This document shows positions 1 through 6,793 of a stretch of 14,795 nucleotides of DNA, in pieces (within the stretch, counting starts at the first letter, position 1; each line of letters opens with the position of its first letter). Both the position numbers and the translations under genes were made by a program. This DNA comes from DTFZ01 sp964510055 (lineage in GTDB: Bacteria > Bacillota > Clostridia > Christensenellales > SZUA-584): contig CAZDZY010000078.1 in NCBI GenBank assembly GCA_964510055.1, forward strand, positions 1 to 14,795, written 5' to 3'. The notes under the pieces are model-generated. The model was not told where the DNA came from and did no database searches. It worked only from the letters and a program-made list of their open reading frames with translations.

Positions 1-25
1 ATATGCCCTTTTAGGGCTGGTGCAT

Positions 26-49
26 ACCACCAGTTTAACTGGTGGTTTT
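26..49 (+). terminator. Rightward intrinsic-terminator-like hairpin
   Basis: A perfect 9-bp stem (26-34 with 38-46, loop TTA) is followed directly by TTTT at 46-49, so it reads as an intrinsic terminator for a plus-strand transcript entering from the left. On the minus strand, where etfA ends ten bases away, no T-run follows the stem, so it is a poor etfA terminator. A second small hairpin (GCCCT at 5-9 with AGGGC at 13-17) lies just outside, and CTGGTG at 17-22 could pair instead with CACCAG at 28-33. Such paired hairpins also occur at the ends of IS200/IS605-type elements, so this may be a mobile-element end rather than a plain terminator. Confidence 0.5.
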
Positions 50-55
50 GATTTC

Positions 56-1246
56 TTACGCAGTCCTGCTCTTGAATTCGTTTATCAGCGCGGGCACTAC
101 CTGCAGCAGATCGCCCACTATGCCGAAAGTGGCTACTTTGAATATGGGAGCGTCAGGGTCTTTGTTGATTGCGACTATGGTCTCCGAAGAAGACATGCCC
201 GCGAGATGCTGCACCGCGCCGGAAATGCCGCACGCAATATAAACTTTCGGCCCTACGGTCTTGCCGGTCTGGCCGACCTGATGGCAGTAGGGTATCCATC
301 CGGCATCCACGGCCGCGCGCGAAGCTCCCACCGCGCCGCCTAAAACTTTCGCAAGCTCTTCTATCATACTGAAGTTTTTCGGGTCGCCCAAACCTCTTCC
401 GCCCGAGACTATTATTTCCGCCTCGGCGAGGTTTACCATCTCGGAAAGCTCCGAAACGACTTCTACGACCTTTGTATTTATTACTTCGGGTATGCTGACT
501 TTTGGCCTTATGATATTGCCGGAACGTGAGAAATCAGGAGGGAGCGCTTTCATGACCCTTGGGCGGACGGTAGACATTTGCGGCCTGCGGTTCGGGCAGA
601 TGATAGTGGCCATCAGGTTGCCGCCGAAAGCGGGCCTTGTTTGCATGAGGTTTTTCTTTTCCATGTCTATCTCGAGCTTCGTGCAGTCCGCCGTGAGCCC
701 CGTGTTGAGCCTCGAAGATATCCTCGGGGCGAGCGAGCGCCCGTAGGTGGTAGCGCCCAGCAATATTATCTCCGGCTTGTACGTTTTGATGAGCTGTACG
801 AATATATCGGAATACGACTCGTCCACAAAGTTTTTGAGCGAAGGGTCGTCAACAACGTATACGTTGTCGGCGCCGTGAGCGATGAGCGTTTTAGCCATCT
901 CGTCCATGTTTTCGCCTATCAAAACCGCGGAAAGAGGCGACTGAAGCCGGCCGGCAAGCTTTCTGCCTTCTCCGAGCAGCTCTAAGGCGACGCCGTCAAG
1001 GTTTCCGCCTCGCTGCTCGCCGTAGACCCAAACGCCTTTATACGCGGACAGATCGTCAGATGCTGTCTCATCCTTTTTAAAATCTATTGCTTCGAATTTG
1101 CATGACGAGACGCACACGCCGCACATAGTGCAGTTATCGAGTATACGCGCTTTTTTCTCTTCAACGGCTATGGCGCCGAACGGGCACGCTTTTATACAGA
1201 GTTTGCACCCCAAACATTTATCATCTAAAATCTTTATATCCGCCAT
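56..1246 (-). CDS. etfA: Electron transfer flavoprotein alpha subunit with N-terminal ferredoxin domain
   Basis: This 396-residue protein is the alpha subunit of an electron-transferring flavoprotein that passes electrons between NADH, ferredoxin and the acyl-CoA dehydrogenase encoded upstream. Residues 1-55 form a two-cluster ferredoxin domain: Cys 11, 14, 17 and 21, then Cys 39, 42, 45 and 49, each group in the spacing of a 4Fe-4S site. The rest is a normal EtfA, with an N-terminal alpha/beta domain and a C-terminal FAD domain containing SGGRGLGDPKNF and VGQTGKTVGP. It is about 60 residues longer than a plain EtfA because of the fusion. Family knowledge: the same fusion occurs in CarE of caffeyl-CoA reductase and in the Etf of bifurcating lactate dehydrogenase. 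The ATG at 1244-1246 is preceded by GGAG seven bases upstream. It follows etfB after 37 bases in the same operon. Identity is secure; bifurcation is inferred. Confidence 0.95.
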   Translation of the reverse strand: MADIKILDDKCLGCKLCIKACPFGAIAVEEKKARILDNCTMCGVCVSSCKFEAIDFKKDETASDDLSAYKGVWVYGEQRGGNLDGVALELLGEGRKLAGRLQSPLSAVLIGENMDEMAKTLIAHGADNVYVVDDPSLKNFVDESYSDIFVQLIKTYKPEIILLGATTYGRSLAPRISSRLNTGLTADCTKLEIDMEKKNLMQTRPAFGGNLMATIICPNRRPQMSTVRPRVMKALPPDFSRSGNIIRPKVSIPEVINTKVVEVVSELSEMVNLAEAEIIVSGGRGLGDPKNFSMIEELAKVLGGAVGASRAAVDAGWIPYCHQVGQTGKTVGPKVYIACGISGAVQHLAGMSSSETIVAINKDPDAPIFKVATFGIVGDLLQVVPALINEFKSRTA

Positions 1247-1283
1247 TTATGATCTCCAACCTCAGTAATATTAAAAATGGATA

Positions 1284-2078
1284 TCAGCCCGAAACGCAGG
1301 CCTGCAGGGCTATAAGCTTGTCCGCCAGGCTTTTAGCCTGCTCTTCCGGCGCGCCTTCTATCATTTCGCTCTTTACGTCGTGCACCGGCACGAAGGTGGA
1401 AACGACCTGCGTTGGGGAGCCTTTCAATCCGCAAAGCTCTTTATCCGCCCCTATATCGTCGGCGGTCCATACGGTGACCACAGCTTTTTTAGACCTCATC
1501 ATGCCCTTTATCGAAGGCAGCCGCGGCTCGTTGATCTCCTTTACGACGGTAATAACAGCCGGGAGTGTAACTTCGACGACCTCATAACCATCGTCCGTCA
1601 TCCTCTGGCAGCGGATGAAACCTTCCCCGACCTCTTCTATTTTCCTGACATACGTGATATGGGGAAGCCCGAGCTTCTCGGCGAGGCTAGGTCCGACCTG
1701 GGCGGTATCCCCGTCGATGGCCTGCTTGCCGCATATTATAAGGCCGTAATCGCCTATTTTCTTTATTCCCATGGAAAGGGCATAGGCGGTGGCCAGCGTG
1801 TCGGAGCCGGCAAACGCCCTGTCGCTTAAGAGTATCGTGTCGTCTACGCCGAGCGAGACGGTTTCTTTGAGTATTTCGGCGACCGACGGTATGCCCATGG
1901 AAAGGGCGGTCACTTTTCCGCCCGATTTTTCCTTCAGCCTTACTCCTTCTTCGACCGCGTAAGAATCAAAGGGGTTTATGACCGCTTCCACGCCTTCGCG
2001 GATTATGGTATTCGTCTCTTTGTTCATCTTCACTTCTGTAGTGCCGGGCACCTGTTTGATGCAGACTATGATGTTCAA
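1284..2078 (-). CDS. etfB: Electron transfer flavoprotein beta subunit (TTG start)
   Basis: This 264-residue protein is the beta subunit that pairs with EtfA. The N-terminus MNIIVCIKQVPGT and the segment CGKQAIDGDTAQVGP (about residues 116-130) are typical of EtfB; the second lines the nucleotide/flavin site which, in bifurcating Etfs, holds the FAD that takes a hydride from NADH. Length is normal for the family. The start codon is TTG at 2076-2078, chosen because the family N-terminus begins exactly there, no in-frame ATG is nearby, and a strong AGGAGG lies five bases upstream. It sits 57 bases after acd and 37 before etfA, so the order acd-etfB-etfA matches carC-carD-carE and bcd-etfB-etfA clusters. 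Nothing looks truncated. Confidence 0.95.
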   Translation of the reverse strand: MNIIVCIKQVPGTTEVKMNKETNTIIREGVEAVINPFDSYAVEEGVRLKEKSGGKVTALSMGIPSVAEILKETVSLGVDDTILLSDRAFAGSDTLATAYALSMGIKKIGDYGLIICGKQAIDGDTAQVGPSLAEKLGLPHITYVRKIEEVGEGFIRCQRMTDDGYEVVEVTLPAVITVVKEINEPRLPSIKGMMRSKKAVVTVWTADDIGADKELCGLKGSPTQVVSTFVPVHDVKSEMIEGAPEEQAKSLADKLIALQACVSG

Positions 2079-2083
2079 TTCTT

Positions 2084-2089
2084 CCTCCT
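2084..2089 (-). promoter_or_regulatory. Strong Shine-Dalgarno fixing the etfB TTG start
   Basis: On the minus strand AGGAGG lies five bases before TTG. It supports TTG as a true initiation codon; the rare start codon may be offset by the near-consensus site. Confidence 0.8.
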
Positions 2090-2135
2090 GTTTACCGCGC
2101 TTAACCTGTTCATTTAAATCGTTTCCAGTCCCCGA

Positions 2136-3290
2136 TCATTTTGAGCGCTGCTCTTTGAGCACCTCGAGCGCGATTATGTTCCTCTGTATCTGGTTCGTCC
2201 CTTCATATATCTGGGTGATCTTAGCGTCTCTCATCTTCTTTTCGACCGGATACTCTTTCATATATCCGTATCCGCCCAGCACCTGAACGGCGTCGGTCGT
2301 TACCTTCATAGCGGTATCCGAGGCCATTACTTTGCACATTGCGGATTCCTTCGATATCTTCTTGGCGCCGGCATCGATATGCCTGCATGTCTGGTATACA
2401 AGAGCCCTCGAAGCTTCTATCTGTATAGCCATATCCGCAAGTATATGCTGTACTGCCTGGAAAGTTGAGATTGTCTGACCGAACTGTTCCCGCTTTTTAG
2501 AATATGCCGCTGCCTCTTCGAAAGCGCCCTGCGCTATGCCAACAGCCTGGGCCGCAACGCCGGGGCGCGTCCTGTCCAGCGTTTTCATGGCTACTATAAA
2601 GCCCATGCCTTCGGCCGCGAGAAGATTCTCTTTCGGTATCCTGCAATCTTCAAAGACAAGCTCGACAGTGCGCGAAGCCCTTATGCCCATCTTGTTTTCT
2701 TTCTTGCCGAAAGAGAAACCGGGCCTGCCTTTTTCCACTATAAAAGCCGAAAAACCGCGCGGGCCCATCGTTTTATCGGTACAGGCTATAACGGTATATA
2801 TATCAGCTTCGCCGCCGTTCGTTATCCATTGCTTTGTGCCGCTGAGCACATATTCGTCCCCGTCCAAAACAGCTTTGGTCTGGATGCCTGCCGCGTCGCT
2901 GCCCGCGTTCGCTTCCGTAAGGCCGAAAGCCGCGAGCTTCTTACCAGCCGCGATATCGGGGAGGTATTTTTGTTTCTGCGCGTCGTTTCCGAAAAGTATT
3001 ATAGGAAAAGTGCCGAGGCCTGTGCCCGCAAAGCTTAAAGCTATGCCGCCGCAAGCGCGGCTCAACTGCTCCACTACAAGCGCCATCTCGAATATGCCGC
3101 CGCCGAGGCCGCCGTACTCTTCGGCGATGTAAACGCCGCACAGGTCGGAGTCGGCGAGTATTTTAATGATATCATGGGGGAATATTTCTTCCTCATCATA
3201 TTTAAGCGCAAGAGGAGCGATTTTCTCGTCCGCGATCTTCGCGGCGAGTTCCTGAATCATCTGCTGTTCTTCGGTAAGAAAATAATTCAT
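2136..3290 (-). CDS. Acyl-CoA dehydrogenase / enoyl-CoA reductase of an Etf complex
   Basis: This 384-residue flavoprotein belongs to the short-chain acyl-CoA dehydrogenase family and is full length. Visible signatures are TEANAGSDAAG followed by KQWITNG (FAD and substrate binding, about residues 124-158), KREQFGQ in the C-terminal helical domain, QVLGGYGYMKEYPVE, and IYEGTNQIQRN near the end, where the Glu at about 363 occupies the catalytic-base position of the short-chain family. In anaerobes such enzymes run as enoyl-CoA reductases (butyryl-CoA dehydrogenase, caffeyl-CoA reductase, acrylyl-CoA reductase), fed by EtfAB. The ATG at 3288-3290 has AGGAG nine bases upstream. It is first in the operon with etfB and etfA. 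No thiolase, crotonase or hydroxyacyl-CoA dehydrogenase gene is visible alongside, so the substrate cannot be told; the ferredoxin-fused EtfA makes a CarCDE-like system plausible. Confidence 0.93.
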   Translation of the reverse strand: MNYFLTEEQQMIQELAAKIADEKIAPLALKYDEEEIFPHDIIKILADSDLCGVYIAEEYGGLGGGIFEMALVVEQLSRACGGIALSFAGTGLGTFPIILFGNDAQKQKYLPDIAAGKKLAAFGLTEANAGSDAAGIQTKAVLDGDEYVLSGTKQWITNGGEADIYTVIACTDKTMGPRGFSAFIVEKGRPGFSFGKKENKMGIRASRTVELVFEDCRIPKENLLAAEGMGFIVAMKTLDRTRPGVAAQAVGIAQGAFEEAAAYSKKREQFGQTISTFQAVQHILADMAIQIEASRALVYQTCRHIDAGAKKISKESAMCKVMASDTAMKVTTDAVQVLGGYGYMKEYPVEKKMRDAKITQIYEGTNQIQRNIIALEVLKEQRSK

Positions 3291-3324
3291 CTATGAATTC
3301 TCCTATAATAAAAATGATTCCGCT

Positions 3325-3347
3325 TATTGTTAGCACATCTAACAATA
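3325..3347. promoter_or_regulatory. Perfect 9-bp palindrome, candidate operator of acd-etfBA
   Basis: TATTGTTAG at 3325-3333 is the exact reverse complement of CTAACAATA at 3339-3347, with a CACAT centre. It lies between the acd start codon and the predicted minus-strand -10 box, covering about +7 to +29 of the transcript, where a repressor could block initiation or elongation. It resembles a Rex site (TTGTTA..TAACAA), but the half-sites are one base further apart than in the Rex consensus. TetR- or MarR-type repressors are alternatives, as is an mRNA leader hairpin. Confidence 0.55.
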
Positions 3348-3360
3348 GAATATTATTAGT

Positions 3361-3389
3361 AGTATAATATAGATCATTTATTATTGCAA
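3361..3389 (-). promoter_or_regulatory. Promoter of the acd-etfB-etfA operon
   Basis: On the minus strand TTGCAA (3389-3384) and TATACT (3366-3361) are separated by exactly 17 bases, a good sigma-A-type match. Transcription would start near 3354, leaving a leader of about 64 bases before acd that includes the palindrome. Confidence 0.65.
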
Positions 3390-3446
3390 TCACGATTAAT
3401 TACCAAATACGTTTCTTTTATATTAATTGTATGGAATCAAACCGTG

Positions 3447-3475
3447 TTGAAAATACCATGGCACTCTGTTATCAT
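3447..3475 (+). promoter_or_regulatory. Promoter of the propeller-protein gene
   Basis: TTGAAA at 3447-3452 and TATCAT at 3470-3475 are 17 bases apart. Transcription would start near 3482, about 95 bases before the ATG at 3578. It points away from the acd promoter. Confidence 0.55.
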
Positions 3476-3566
3476 TGAATAGTATTATTTAACGTACGAA
3501 ACATTTTTTCCAAACATAAGCCTTTGTTCTCTAAGGCAGGTATAATGCAACAAAGCAGACAGTCCC

Positions 3567-3571
3567 GGAGG
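3567..3571 (+). promoter_or_regulatory. Shine-Dalgarno that decides the propeller-protein start
   Basis: GGAGG lies six bases before the ATG at 3578 and favours that start over the in-frame ATG at 3545 and TTG at 3524, which have weaker sites. Read in frame from the upstream starts, the same bases give CGG AGG, an Arg-Arg pair. Confidence 0.75.
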
Positions 3572-3577
3572 CAGTTT

Positions 3578-5779
3578 ATGAAAAGACTCATTTACATTTT
3601 TACTTCGATCATAATATTATCGGTGCTGCCCGTTACGGCCGCGGCGGCCCCGCCCGACTGGACGCCGGTGCCGATACCGGGGCCCGGGGGAGACAGCGCT
3701 CCCGTTTTTTTCGACACGGATTCATATATTGCGTCGGACATCGCTCTCGACGTAAACGGAAACCTGTACGTTATGAGCGGGTCGAGGATAATCCGCTTTA
3801 CTCAGCAGGGCAAAACGGATACGTCATGGGGCAAAAACGGCATAATATACGACCCGGATCTGGCGGATAAAAACAGCGGGCAGCTAATGATAGCCGCAGA
3901 CAGCAGGGGATATGTATACGCCCTTTGCCGCATCGAAGAGGACGGGAACCCGACGTTTGTAAAGCGCTATACTCCGGACGGGAAAGCTGACGCGGCATGG
4001 TACGGCGACGGCATAATGGGAGGAAAGTTTGTGGGCGAAGTTTTAGCTGCCGACGAGACTGAAAGCCCCGCAGGCTTGCCCGGCGGGGACGAGATAGCGA
4101 CGGACAGCATGGATAACCTCTATGTTTTGCACGACAGGCAGGTGTACAGGTTCCTTACGGATGGAAAGCCGGACACGAAGTGGCGGAAAGTATTGATAAG
4201 GCAGCCCGAAAAAGTATCCGGCGAAGGCGGCGGCGCGGCATTGTACTCCAATGCCATGCGAATAGACCGCAAGGATAATCTATATCTGTATAACGGGCAT
4301 GACCGAATAGTGTCGAAGTACAGCAATACCGGGAGGTCTTTGAAGAGACAAAGGTGCCCGCTGTATTACGCTCAAGAAGATGATCTTGGTAATAAAACAT
4401 ACCTTATAAACAAGCCCGCTTTCGACGCGGAAGGAAAGATATACCAAGTAAACCCTGACGGGAGATCCATATCCAGATACTCGCCCAAGATGAAGCTTGA
4501 CCACGATTGGTGCGGAGGAGCGTTAACCGTAGGAAAAGATCCAGGACCTGTTCAAACGATAAGCGATCTCGAGATGGATGCGTCGGGCAACATATACATA
4601 CTCGACGAAGAAAACAGAGTTGTCAGCCGATACCTGAATGACGGCGTATTGGATAAAGGATGGGGCATAGGCGGGAGCTTAGGCAGCGTTAACGGCGAGG
4701 GTAAAGCTGTTCTCGGCATAACGGATATAATTTGCGATATTGACGGAAGCATGTACGCCCTTTCCGATGATTCCGGCGATGAAGCCTCTTTAATTGTTAA
4801 AATAGACTCCGACTTTACGCTCGGTGATTCGTGGGGCGCGGATGCATCGGGCAGTTTCAAGGGCTATAAAACGGACGCGTCCAACTCCATGGCAGCATAC
4901 AACGGAAATCTGTATGTCGAGCCGGACACGGAAGTTTTCGGCGTGGGATATAACGGTATCAAAAGGCTGGGCAGCGAGGGCGTTATGGATGAATGGGGCA
5001 TAACCGCAAACGGGCCTGTCTGGGGATTGCAGACGGACGGCAACGGCAATATATACGTCGCGGAGGAACAGATAACTAAATATCTTCCCGACGGAAGCGT
5101 CGATGAAAGCTGGGGCCGCGGCGGGAATGTAGAAAGGCCGGATATTATCGGTGAAATGACTGTTGACAGTTCGGGATACCTTTATGTAAGCAGCAGGAGC
5201 GATAACAGTATTTTAAGATATACCCCGGAAGGTCATAGCGATATAAACTGGGGCGACGGCGGGAAGGCTGATATCCCCGCTGCCGCCGAAGGCAGCGCGG
5301 CGTACGATTCATATTTTATAGCGGCGGACAATGCGGGCAACCTGTATTTGAGCGATTATTTGAATAACAGGATACTGCGTTACGACAACAGCGGGCAACC
5401 CGATACATCGTGGTGCGGCGGGGGGGAATGGAGATCCGGGAGCGGTTTATCAGACCTTGATCCGCTGATACGCCCCACGCATCTGATGATCCGCAGGGGC
5501 AGGCTGTACGCGATATGGAACGGCGGACTCTTTGTTATGAGCGACTCTGTCGCGCGGGTAGGTATAAAGCCGATTTTAATAGGCGCTTCCGGGCCTGCGG
5601 AAGAAGCGGCAAGCGCCGCATATACGCCTGACGCGCGGCGATGGGCTGTCTCAATAGCAGGAGTGCTGTTTTGCGCGGGCGCGATAACCGCAATGATACT
5701 GCTGCTGCCAAAGAAAAACAAGCGGCGGCGCATGGCCAAGATCAAGAGCATAAAGATAGCGAAAAGAACCGTAAGATGA
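3578..5779 (+). CDS. Secreted, membrane-anchored NHL/delta-60-like beta-propeller protein
   Basis: No precise family or function is recognised. From the preferred ATG the protein has 733 residues. Residues 1-24 are a signal peptide (MKRLIYIF, a hydrophobic core, then an Ala-rich cleavage region). The body has about eleven imperfect repeats of 40-60 residues, each with a blade core such as DVNGNLYVM, DASGNIYIL, DGNGNIYVA or DNAGNLYLS, then a [I/V]xR/KY strand and a turn of the form DGxxDxxWGxGG. This is NHL-like, with a turn resembling the delta-60 repeat but with Trp in place of Phe. Residues about 689-710 are a transmembrane helix, followed by a very basic tail (KKNKRRR...). The propeller should therefore sit outside the cell with only the tail inside. 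It has its own promoter and ends convergently against the ExbD-like gene operon. It may bind ligand, sugar or protein; enzymatic activity is not evident. Confidence 0.85.
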   Translation: MKRLIYIFTSIIILSVLPVTAAAAPPDWTPVPIPGPGGDSAPVFFDTDSYIASDIALDVNGNLYVMSGSRIIRFTQQGKTDTSWGKNGIIYDPDLADKNSGQLMIAADSRGYVYALCRIEEDGNPTFVKRYTPDGKADAAWYGDGIMGGKFVGEVLAADETESPAGLPGGDEIATDSMDNLYVLHDRQVYRFLTDGKPDTKWRKVLIRQPEKVSGEGGGAALYSNAMRIDRKDNLYLYNGHDRIVSKYSNTGRSLKRQRCPLYYAQEDDLGNKTYLINKPAFDAEGKIYQVNPDGRSISRYSPKMKLDHDWCGGALTVGKDPGPVQTISDLEMDASGNIYILDEENRVVSRYLNDGVLDKGWGIGGSLGSVNGEGKAVLGITDIICDIDGSMYALSDDSGDEASLIVKIDSDFTLGDSWGADASGSFKGYKTDASNSMAAYNGNLYVEPDTEVFGVGYNGIKRLGSEGVMDEWGITANGPVWGLQTDGNGNIYVAEEQITKYLPDGSVDESWGRGGNVERPDIIGEMTVDSSGYLYVSSRSDNSILRYTPEGHSDINWGDGGKADIPAAAEGSAAYDSYFIAADNAGNLYLSDYLNNRILRYDNSGQPDTSWCGGGEWRSGSGLSDLDPLIRPTHLMIRRGRLYAIWNGGLFVMSDSVARVGIKPILIGASGPAEEAASAAYTPDARRWAVSIAGVLFCAGAITAMILLLPKKNKRRRMAKIKSIKIAKRTVR

Positions 5780-5807
5780 TGTATTAACTGTGATAGAACA
5801 GGAATAA

Positions 5808-5835
5808 GGGCGCTTTATCCGGAAGGAAGGCGCCC
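5808..5835. terminator. Hairpin between convergent genes, possible two-way terminator
   Basis: GGGCGC at 5808-5813 pairs with GCGCCC at 5830-5835, and further T-G and T-A pairs extend the stem inward. It lies in the 95-base gap between the propeller gene and the convergent motor operon, where both transcripts must end. The following T-runs are weak on both strands, so termination may be inefficient. Confidence 0.45.
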
Positions 5836-5874
5836 CGGTTTATATCCGAAATACCCGAATGTTTTCCGAAACTG

Positions 5875-6264
5875 TTATTTTTCAATATACGACACGTCTA
5901 TATCGTCAAGCACCGATTTTACCGAATCGTACGCCGATTTTATAGCGTGATCATCGCACAGCTCGTAAACCTCAGCTCCGGTATAACTTCCAAGAAGCTG
6001 TTCCCTTAAGGCCTCCAGCGTTATTACCTGCCCCTGATATTTTATAACGCTCTCGCTGACTGTGATGTTGTACATAAGATTTTGTGTCGGCGCGGGTGTG
6101 GAGACTTGCTGCGAAGCCTGCGGCGAACCGTTCGCGGTCCCGCTGACGCCTGACACCTTGAAAAATCCGGTGCCAAATCCAAAGCCCAGGCTTCCCAGGA
6201 TCAACGCGATGAACCCCCCTGCGACAAAATACCTCATCCGATGGGTCTTTTTCTCCTTATCCAT
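5875..6264 (-). CDS. Second ExbD/TolR-like protein, lacking the transmembrane Asp
   Basis: This 129-residue protein has a short basic cytoplasmic N-terminus, one transmembrane helix (about 12-34), a Ser/Thr/Pro/Gln-rich linker (about 37-62) and a small extracytoplasmic domain (about 65-128). That domain has the beta-strand / 'xGxxITLEALREQL' helix / 'DDHAIKSAYDSVKSVLDDIDVSYIE' pattern of ExbD/TolR periplasmic domains. Its transmembrane helix contains no Asp or Glu, so it lacks the ion-carrying residue of ExbD and MotB. The ATG overlaps the end of the upstream ExbD-like gene by eight bases and has GGGAGG six bases upstream, so the two are translated together. It may be the second, non-protonated member of a peptidic axle pair, or an adaptor for the motor. 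The ExbD likeness is by pattern only. Confidence 0.7.
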   Translation of the reverse strand: MDKEKKTHRMRYFVAGGFIALILGSLGFGFGTGFFKVSGVSGTANGSPQASQQVSTPAPTQNLMYNITVSESVIKYQGQVITLEALREQLLGSYTGAEVYELCDDHAIKSAYDSVKSVLDDIDVSYIEK

Positions 6265-6793
6265 TCTGTTCCTCCCTGATATCGAATTCCGCGCAGTATA
6301 CGTTTGCGCGGGCCTTCTGAGCTTTTATCACATTGCTTATAAGCATGTAATCCGTTTGGTATATAACGTTGCGGTCGTACAGAAAAACTATGAAGATTGC
6401 CTGATACTGCGTCTGCCTGCTGTTAATGATCTTTGTGATCTGCGAGCTTAGCGAATTCTTTACGTACTGCAGATTGAACCATGTAAGCCCTATGTTCTGG
6501 CTTTGGGTGCCCTCGGATTCAAGCAGTACGGACCTCGACCCGTCCTCGCTGCGCGTTATTGACAGCGTGATGACGAGGCAATTGCGTTCGATCACGGTAA
6601 ACGAATTCAATCTGCGGGTAAGCGAATCGTTCTGATCCTGCAGGTCGTTTATCCTTTGTTCCAGCGTATCGCTGCTCTTGATATCCTGCTTTAAGTCTTC
6701 TACCTTTTGGCTCGCGTTTGTAAGCACCAAAAACATCAGTATCATTATGACGTCGAGCAGCGCGGTCATCTCTATTAAAGGGCTGCGTTTCAT
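6257..6793 (-). CDS. ExbD/TolR/MotB-like motor subunit with transmembrane Asp
   Basis: This 178-residue protein begins with SPLIEMTALLDVIMILMFLVL, which matches the ExbD/TolR N-terminal helix; Asp14 near its start is at the position of the ion-carrying Asp of ExbD and MotB. A coiled-coil stretch follows (about 28-66, KVEDLKQ... LEQRINDLQDQNDSLTRRL), then an extracytoplasmic domain (about 67-173) whose last part, IFIVFLYDRNVIYQTDYML onward, has the strand-helix-strand pattern of ExbD. The coiled coil between membrane and domain is longer than in a standard ExbD. The start overlaps the stop of the ExbB-like gene by four bases (ATGA) and has GGAG five bases upstream. With the ExbB-like protein it should make an ion-driven stator-type complex. 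Function of the output is unknown. Confidence 0.8.
   Translation of the reverse strand: MKRSPLIEMTALLDVIMILMFLVLTNASQKVEDLKQDIKSSDTLEQRINDLQDQNDSLTRRLNSFTVIERNCLVITLSITRSEDGSRSVLLESEGTQSQNIGLTWFNLQYVKNSLSSQITKIINSRQTQYQAIFIVFLYDRNVIYQTDYMLISNVIKAQKARANVYCAEFDIREEQNG

Noticed and set aside
2536..3132. 198-residue plus-strand reading frame opposite acd
   Set aside because: Ser/Pro/Ala-rich translation of the antisense of a conserved gene; no independent support.
3325..3347. Reading the acd palindrome as a standard Rex operator
   Set aside because: The half-sites TTGTTA and TAACAA match, but they are separated by seven bases instead of six, so it is kept only as a generic operator candidate.
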